A DNA stretch of 64,000 bases from Scilla litardierei. Its lineage: Eukaryota > Streptophyta > Magnoliopsida > Asparagales > Asparagaceae. Made by a program: the position numbers and the translations under genes. The stretch covers positions 8,013,878-8,077,877 of the forward strand of contig CM061139.1 in assembly GCA_030789695.1 (NCBI GenBank), read 5' to 3'. The notes under the pieces were generated by a model. The model was not told where the DNA came from. It did not search any database and saw nothing but the letters and a program-made list of their open reading frames with translations. This document shows, in pieces, positions 58,715 through 64,000 of the stretch (position 1 is its first letter; each line of letters opens with the position of its first letter).

Positions 58715-60448
58715 TGTTGAGTATTGGACTCCCCGGATTTGGTTTTGGATGATGAGCAAACATAAATATATCATGAACTAACAATTTGTGAGCGCAGTTA
58801 TGGAGATCGTCGCCAAATTCATGTGAACATCCAAAGCGACGTCTCAAGACTTCTCAAAGCGCGTGATCGCATGCCTAAAGCTTCGTTGAAGCTTTTGTAC
58901 CTTCCTTGAAGTCAAGAATGAAGATTGAAGCTTTGAAGACGGATCGCTAAGGTTTATTTTATAGTCTTTTAGCTTCGATCTATAGAATGTTAAGCCTTGA
59001 GTATATCTTACGTTTCTATCTTCATTACACTCATTTCGTAGCTCTAGGATCCTTGCACAAGTTCATTCTAACTTCCTCGAAGCATCGCGCTTCGATTCGG
59101 ACTTTATTGTGCATGTTAGTTGGTACAAGAACAAGTACTGACCGACTAGATGGTGATCTAGTCGGTCGGCAAGTGTTCTTGGACCGACTAGTTTGATTCC
59201 TTAATTTCTTGGACTTTACTGTTTACAGTTAGTCGGTCTACGTTGACTCACCGACCGACTAGTTTGTGAACTAGTCGGTCAGTGATGCTTCTTTGACCGA
59301 CTAGTTGTGACTTACTGTTCATGCCAAATTTCTCCTAAGCTACTGTTTATCGTTAGTCGGTCTAAGAACGTTTGGTGACCGACTAGTTGACAATCTAGTC
59401 GGTCAACTTTTGTTCTTGGACCGACTAAGTCAACTTGCCTTCATACTATTGCTTTTTGCTCTTAGTCGGTCTACGTTCATTGACTGACCGACTAGTTGTG
59501 AAACTAGTCGGTCAGACAGTCTTCTTGGACCGACTAGATTTCTAGGTCTGAAATTCAATCTGTTCTCAGTTCACCTCTTAGTCGGTTCATGTTATTTCAC
59601 CGACCGACTAGTTGATGAACTAGTCGGTCAGTGGTTGTTCTTTGACCGACTAGTCTGCTTCAGATTTAGATCCGTTGGAGTTTTGAAAGCGACGTTTCTC
59701 TCTCTTCTTTCCCTTGATCCTTTAAATACCTGAAGGGGTTATTTCATAGGATCCAAGGCTGCCATTTCCAGAGCTCCATTGATTCAAAGAGAAAGCTTTC
59801 AACTCTCATCTTCAAGCTCTCCCATTCTCAAGAATCTCTCCATCACTCTTATTCTTCAAGAGAGATTCATTGGTTGTGAGCCTTCCAAGCCAAGGGCTTG
59901 ATTCTAGGTCATCCATCTCATCCCTAGGCTTCCATTGCTGGTCATCTTCTTGAAGCTAGGGTTTGGTGACTCTTCCTCCATCAAAATCCTCTTTGCCCTA
60001 ATTTGGTAAGAAATCTCAAGGCATAGGTATTTTGTTGGTAAGCATTTCATTTCAGTTTTATTTGAATTGTATACTCTCGGTTGTGAGAGGTTTTGCGTGA
60101 TCCCGGGTTGTGGGAGTCACGGTCATCGATTGTAGGTCGATTGCACTTGTGAGGTTTTCGCAAGTATTCATATTGGAAATCTTGAGTTAGGGTTTCTAAC
60201 TCAAGTATCCGGAAGGGATCCGGGTGGTTGGGACGTAGGATCACCGGGAACAAGTCGGGGAGACTTGGGTGGATCCGAACCCATTAAACCATTTGTTTGC
60301 GTTTGCATTTATTCTTGTTGATCGTTGTTATTCCGCATTGTTGTTTGTTAATTGCACGATAATTAGGAATAACTCTCCCTATTATTTAAAAGTACTATTC
60401 ACCCCCCCCCCCTCTAGTACATGTGCAGTAGCTATACAGGGCGCAACA
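58715..60448 (+). repeat. LTR of element H
   Basis: 1734 bp, TGTTGAGTATTGGACTCC to GCAACA. Same family as the LTR of A but clearly diverged. TATA-like TTTAAATA at 59721-59728. A poly-C run (60403-60413) lies near its end. Confidence 0.93.
59117..59660 (+). promoter_or_regulatory. Palindromic array in U3 of the LTR of element H
   Basis: Five units with first half-sites at 59117 (mutated, TAGTTGGT), 59230, 59354, 59463 and 59579 (spacing 113, 124, 109, 116). The four-part plan is that of element A: outer TTAGTCGGTC and GACCGACTA, inner hairpin GACCGACTAG/CTAGTCGGTC with about 8 bases of loop. I count about 19 ACCGAC/GTCGGT sites. The TATA box follows about 60 bp later. Confidence 0.88.
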
Positions 60449-60450
60449 AT

Positions 60451-60462
60451 TGGTATCAGAGC
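60451..60462 (+). other. Primer-binding site of element H
   Basis: TGGTATCAGAGC, perfect initiator-Met-tRNA site, two bases after the LTR end. Confidence 0.95.
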
Positions 60463-60498
60463 CAAGTTCAAAGCTACACATAGCCTAAGTTCAAAGCT

Positions 60499-62778
60499 AT
60501 GACGAACAACGACTACAACGTCTTCAGGAACCGCGATGGAGCTTCTTCAGTTATGGAAGGACTATCCTCAGTCAGGCCTCCACACTTCAACGGTACCAAC
60601 TATGGGTACTGGAAATGCCGGATGCAAATTTTCCTCCGGAGCGCTTCACTATGGAGAGCCACCATGACGGAGTATGTCGAGCCTTCCGAAGAAGATTTCG
60701 CGAAGTGGACTCCCGCGGAGGTCACCGCGGAAGTAGCCAATGCCAAGGCAATGAATGCCTTGAATTGTGCGTTGGAGCCCGAGGACTTCAACAAGATATG
60801 CACATGTAAGAGTGCATATCAAATATGGAATCAACTCCTCATATTGCACGAAGGATCGAGTACGGTAAAAGACTCTAAACTCGTCGTTGCTAATAAAGAA
60901 TTTGAGTTGTTTCATATGGAGCAGGGCGAAACCATGAAGGAATATTACGCTCGCTTCGTGGATATATCAAACGACTTGGAAGCTCTTGGGAAGGTCTATA
61001 CCCAAAAGGAGAAAGTCGCGAAGATTATCGACGGTCTTCCATCACATTGGGAAAAGCGTACCTTCGCCATCGAGGAAGGTAACGACATGAATAAATATAC
61101 CGTCACACAACTAATGGGTACATTGTTGTCTTACGAGGTACGCAAGGATAGTAAGATCCGAATGAAGGAAAAGATGAAAGCATACTTGAAGCAAGATGAG
61201 CCAAAGAAAAGGGCGATTGCCTTCAAGGCCGCACCATCTACCGATGATGAAGAATCGGAAGACGAATTGGACATGGAATCCATTGCCCGCATGGCAAGGA
61301 AGTTCGATCGATTCCTCCGAAAAGGTATATCTTTGAATAAATCTAAAGTTAGTTCGACTAATGCTTCTACTCCCGTGTGTTATAAATGCAACAAGCCAGG
61401 ACACATCAAACCGGATTGTCCTCTCTACAAACACAAGGAGAAGGGGAAAGCATCAAAGTACGACAAGTCGAGAAAGTACAAGAAAGGACTTGTTGGCACA
61501 TTCACCGACTCCGAAGAGGATTCCTCAAGTGGAGAGTCGGATGACGGAAGAGTGAAGAAAGAAAAACTCTACTTCATGGCTAATGAGGCAAAAGATCGAA
61601 AGTCCTCCTTCGATGATAGCGAGGATGAAAGCGAGGATGGTAGCGAGGAGGAAAGCGGAGAACCTACTATTGATGAAATGAGGTTAGCAAACCAAGAAAT
61701 TTGGTATAAGTTTACTAAATTAGTAGATCGATATAACAAGACCAAAGATGAACTTGTCAACCTCCAAACCTCTCCTAAGTCTACCATCACCAACAATGAC
61801 ACCATTATTGAGACACTCGCCAATGAGAAAGCAAGTTTGCTTACTCATAATGGCTTGTTGAGAAATGAGGTGAAGAACCTCAAATCTCAACTTGAGCATG
61901 TTCATTTTGAGAAATCGGATGAACACAAGATAGCGGATTTGACGTCTCAAAACTCAACTTTGAGTATTGAGAATAAGAATCTCAAATCACGTGTTTATGC
62001 ACTCACATCGCAAGTATCCACTTTGGATGCTTCTTTGCATTCTCTCAAAGAGAAGTATGAGTGCACGTTAGGCCGTATCAATGATTTCAATAAAGGTAAG
62101 GGCCATTTGGATAATATCCTAAATGACTTACTTCCGGCCAAACACCACATTGGCTTGGGGTATAAGATGGGAGACTCATCCAAATCGCCTACCACCTTTG
62201 TTAGGCCGACATCCGATGCCTCGACGAGTGGGAGCAAACACCCCATTGGTAGTTCTCCTACCAATAGTGCTTCCACTTCGTACACACCCCCGATTGGAAA
62301 GAAGCCCACTTTGGGTAGACCTCCAAAGAGGGGTCATGCATTTTTGTACTCTCATGATATGCCACGTAGGAACACACATCCTACTCCACCGGTGCATGCT
62401 TATAATGATTTTTATGCTCCGCACCCACGAGCACGTGCAAACACTCATATGAGACACCCACATGCACGTAATCATGCTCATGCACATCCTAATGCTTATG
62501 TTCACACATCTAATCCACATGTGAATGCCTTATCTCATAATCATCCTCATGCATACACATCTCATGCTCCTAGGCCACATGCACCACATAGAAATCAACC
62601 TTTTGTGCATGCAACTACTAGGAAGAGGATTCCCAAAATGTACACTATTTGGGGTCCCAAGAACACTAGCGATGATGCTATGAATGTTTATGTGCAATCC
62701 TATATTAATGATGTTATTTTGAATGATGATTATGTTGGAAAGTCAAGTTCCTCTTGGACTTGGTTTCCGAAGGGTTAG
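60499..62778 (+). CDS. gag: Gag of element H (Sirevirus type, intact, very His-rich tail)
   Basis: 759 codons, fully open. Capsid-like domain about residues 28-235; CCHC zinc knuckle (CYKCNKPGHIKPDC) at 294-307; acidic Ser/Glu/Asp region about 335-400; coiled coil about 405-565 opening with LQTSPK; tail of about residues 630-715 with about 20 His, many as HAH or HPHA repeats. It resembles the gag of A throughout and ends with the same SSSWTW-FPK text. Since H has no pol, an intact gag suggests either a recent loss of pol or continued selection for a gag-only element that uses pol from relatives such as A. Confidence 0.95.
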   Translation: MTNNDYNVFRNRDGASSVMEGLSSVRPPHFNGTNYGYWKCRMQIFLRSASLWRATMTEYVEPSEEDFAKWTPAEVTAEVANAKAMNALNCALEPEDFNKICTCKSAYQIWNQLLILHEGSSTVKDSKLVVANKEFELFHMEQGETMKEYYARFVDISNDLEALGKVYTQKEKVAKIIDGLPSHWEKRTFAIEEGNDMNKYTVTQLMGTLLSYEVRKDSKIRMKEKMKAYLKQDEPKKRAIAFKAAPSTDDEESEDELDMESIARMARKFDRFLRKGISLNKSKVSSTNASTPVCYKCNKPGHIKPDCPLYKHKEKGKASKYDKSRKYKKGLVGTFTDSEEDSSSGESDDGRVKKEKLYFMANEAKDRKSSFDDSEDESEDGSEEESGEPTIDEMRLANQEIWYKFTKLVDRYNKTKDELVNLQTSPKSTITNNDTIIETLANEKASLLTHNGLLRNEVKNLKSQLEHVHFEKSDEHKIADLTSQNSTLSIENKNLKSRVYALTSQVSTLDASLHSLKEKYECTLGRINDFNKGKGHLDNILNDLLPAKHHIGLGYKMGDSSKSPTTFVRPTSDASTSGSKHPIGSSPTNSASTSYTPPIGKKPTLGRPPKRGHAFLYSHDMPRRNTHPTPPVHAYNDFYAPHPRARANTHMRHPHARNHAHAHPNAYVHTSNPHVNALSHNHPHAYTSHAPRPHAPHRNQPFVHATTRKRIPKMYTIWGPKNTSDDAMNVYVQSYINDVILNDDYVGKSSSSWTWFPKG

Positions 62779-62959
62779 TTCCTTTAACTCTTCAATGCTT
62801 GGTACCATGAGTTTATGATCATGTTATGGGTACCAAGGCATATGTTTATAAAATTGTTTTTGATTATATTAATTTATGGGTTACAATAATTTTTATTTCA
62901 TATTTCAAATTTGTTGTCTAACCCATTGGATCCAAAAGGATTTTTGGATACCAAAATGA
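62779..62959 (+). other. Spacer after gag of element H
   Basis: 181 bp of AT-rich sequence that still resembles the gag-pol junction of the family (GGTACCAAGG and CCCATTGGATCCAAAAGG correspond to sequence after gag in A). The protease that should follow is replaced by the 3' region at 62960. Confidence 0.7.
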
Positions 62960-64000
62960 AGTTTTTTTTTCTAGGTTCAATCCACCATGGGATACCAACC
63001 CTACCAACTCCTCGATTTGCGAAGACTTTCATTCAAACGGAGTTGATGGTGCTTGGGTAATGCACCAATGTAGGGGGAGCTTAATGTTGTAAGTATGATA
63101 TTACATTTGGTATCCATGAGGGTTGAATGCATGCTTGGTTAAAATCGATTTCTTTACATTGATATCATTTTGTTTCTTCTAGCATGATAGACTTGTGAAT
63201 GCCATAAATGCTTTGAAATTCTTATCTATTTTTGGCTTGACAAGTTTTAAAAAAAAATTATTATGATGATTTTCGTATTATTTTTATCACCCTGTCACTT
63301 CTCATCGCACACTTCACTTAGTTTTGATGTGCTTTTACTTTATGTTCATTTTCGATCGATATTGTGACTTTTGATATACTATGATGTGCACCACTCTTTT
63401 GATGGTTCATTCCTTTGTGCACATTTTATGTATGTCTCTGATATTGATTTCGTCGCTCGACAATTTATTTTGATTCAATAGCTTTAGTTGTATGAAAACA
63501 TAGAATTGTTTTCAATGCACTAAGATAGCTATAAAAGTTGATATTGGAGAGTAAATTCATTTCACCAATAATTGAATTTACATTTGATATTTTGATGATT
63601 TAAGTTTTCGATTTTCGACTATGGTCTCATTGACACGCTTTGACTTTATTCGAATTTTATTTTGGTGTCATATGAAACGTGGTCGTATTCTTAGACTCCC
63701 ATGCTTAATGAATTATTTGGCCATGATTACTTGTCATTGGCTTCCTCCCGCTCTTTTTGGATTATGCCAAAGGGGGAGAGATATAATAATGGCATGTGCT
63801 AAATGATAATTTACCATGAATCTAATTTGATATGTTAGATTCAGGGGGAGTTAAGATATAAAATTACAAATATTGGATTTGAATTTTTACTTTCATCGTC
63901 TGCTTGATGTATGTGCTTATTATTTCATATGGAACTAATGTGTCATCAATGCAGGGGGGTAAGTATATTCCATTTAGTTCATTATTTTTGATTATTATAT
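62960..64000 (+). repeat. Sirevirus 3' untranslated region, second copy (5319-bp offset)
   Basis: Near-perfect copy of 57641-58681, starting at the same AGTTTTTTTTTCTAGG junction and continuing to the window end 33 bp before the position where the next LTR should start. The junction point is the same in both copies although the DNA to the left differs (segment G versus gag of H). Confidence 0.93.

Larger units (their letters stand above)
58715..64000 (+). mobile_element. Element H: Sirevirus with gag but without pol and ORF3 (runs off the window)
   Basis: LTR 58715-60448, perfect primer site, intact gag, 180 bp of spacer, then at 62960 the 3' untranslated region. Compared with A, everything from the protease to ORF3 and its array (about 6 kb) is absent. 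The upstream DNA 57641-58714 is a second copy of the same 3' region, so the LTR at 58715 serves both as 3' LTR of an upstream unit and 5' LTR of H. Confidence 0.9.

Overview
This window is intergenic DNA from a repeat-rich flowering-plant nuclear genome. I recognise no host gene, rRNA or tRNA. Almost every base belongs to nested LTR retrotransposons with plant hallmarks: initiator-Met-tRNA primer sites in the Ty1/copia elements, a Sirevirus-type gag with a long coiled-coil extension, Athila/Tat-type Ty3/gypsy gag-protease, plant-specific 'env-like' third ORFs, and a CACTA-type DNA transposon. Whether the plant is a monocot or a dicot cannot be settled from the window.

Layout. Element A (before 1 to 10432, minus) is a Sirevirus with open gag (6279-8531), open pol (3109-6225) and a third ORF (532-2211); its 3' LTR lies left of the window. 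A is inserted in the 5' LTR of element C (10433-17800, plus), an Athila-like element with only an unrecognised, stop-ridden reading frame. Element D (17801-25265, plus), Athila-like with a decayed gag-protease and ORF3, is inserted in the 3' LTR of C. D is cut off at 25266 by a long GC-rich LTR, probably of a chromovirus, which runs into a 500-N gap (27489-27988). Right of the gap is the 5' end of a minus-strand copia-like element J (LTR 29319-30739), then unclassified AT-rich DNA carrying a 638-bp CACTA element (31408-32045). From 33878 there is a three-level nest: an old copia F (minus; LTR near 33878-34005, RNase H/RT split between 34006-34546 and 54404-55516) is split by Athila-like element E (34547-54403, minus, target duplication TGTAG). 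One LTR of E is split by copia element I (35516-44538, plus, target duplication AAAAC). An unassigned LTR-like segment G (55517 to about 57635) is followed by Sirevirus H (plus): 3' region with polypurine tracts, LTR 58715-60448, gag 60499-62778, then directly a second copy of the 3' region. Pol and ORF3 are absent from H, and about 1 kb is repeated exactly 5319 bp apart.

The most interesting signal cuts across families. Each of A/H, C, D and E carries, just upstream of its LTR TATA box, an array of short palindromic CG-rich motifs, with a different core in each family. In the three elements that have an ORF3 (A, D, E) a second array with the same core lies inside the element, between the gag/pol part and ORF3. 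In D and E this internal array is followed within about 15 bp by a clear TATA box pointing at ORF3. The three ORF3 proteins share their plan: N-terminal basic nuclear-localisation-like clusters, a helical core, and a proline/serine-rich tail, with no signal peptide or membrane segment visible to me. I infer an 'array + TATA + ORF3' cassette, shared between Ty1/copia and Ty3/gypsy elements, that could express a nuclear protein from its own promoter. A second theme is that all three Athila-like elements (C, D, E) lack reverse transcriptase, RNase H and integrase, so they could only have moved with enzymes supplied by other elements.
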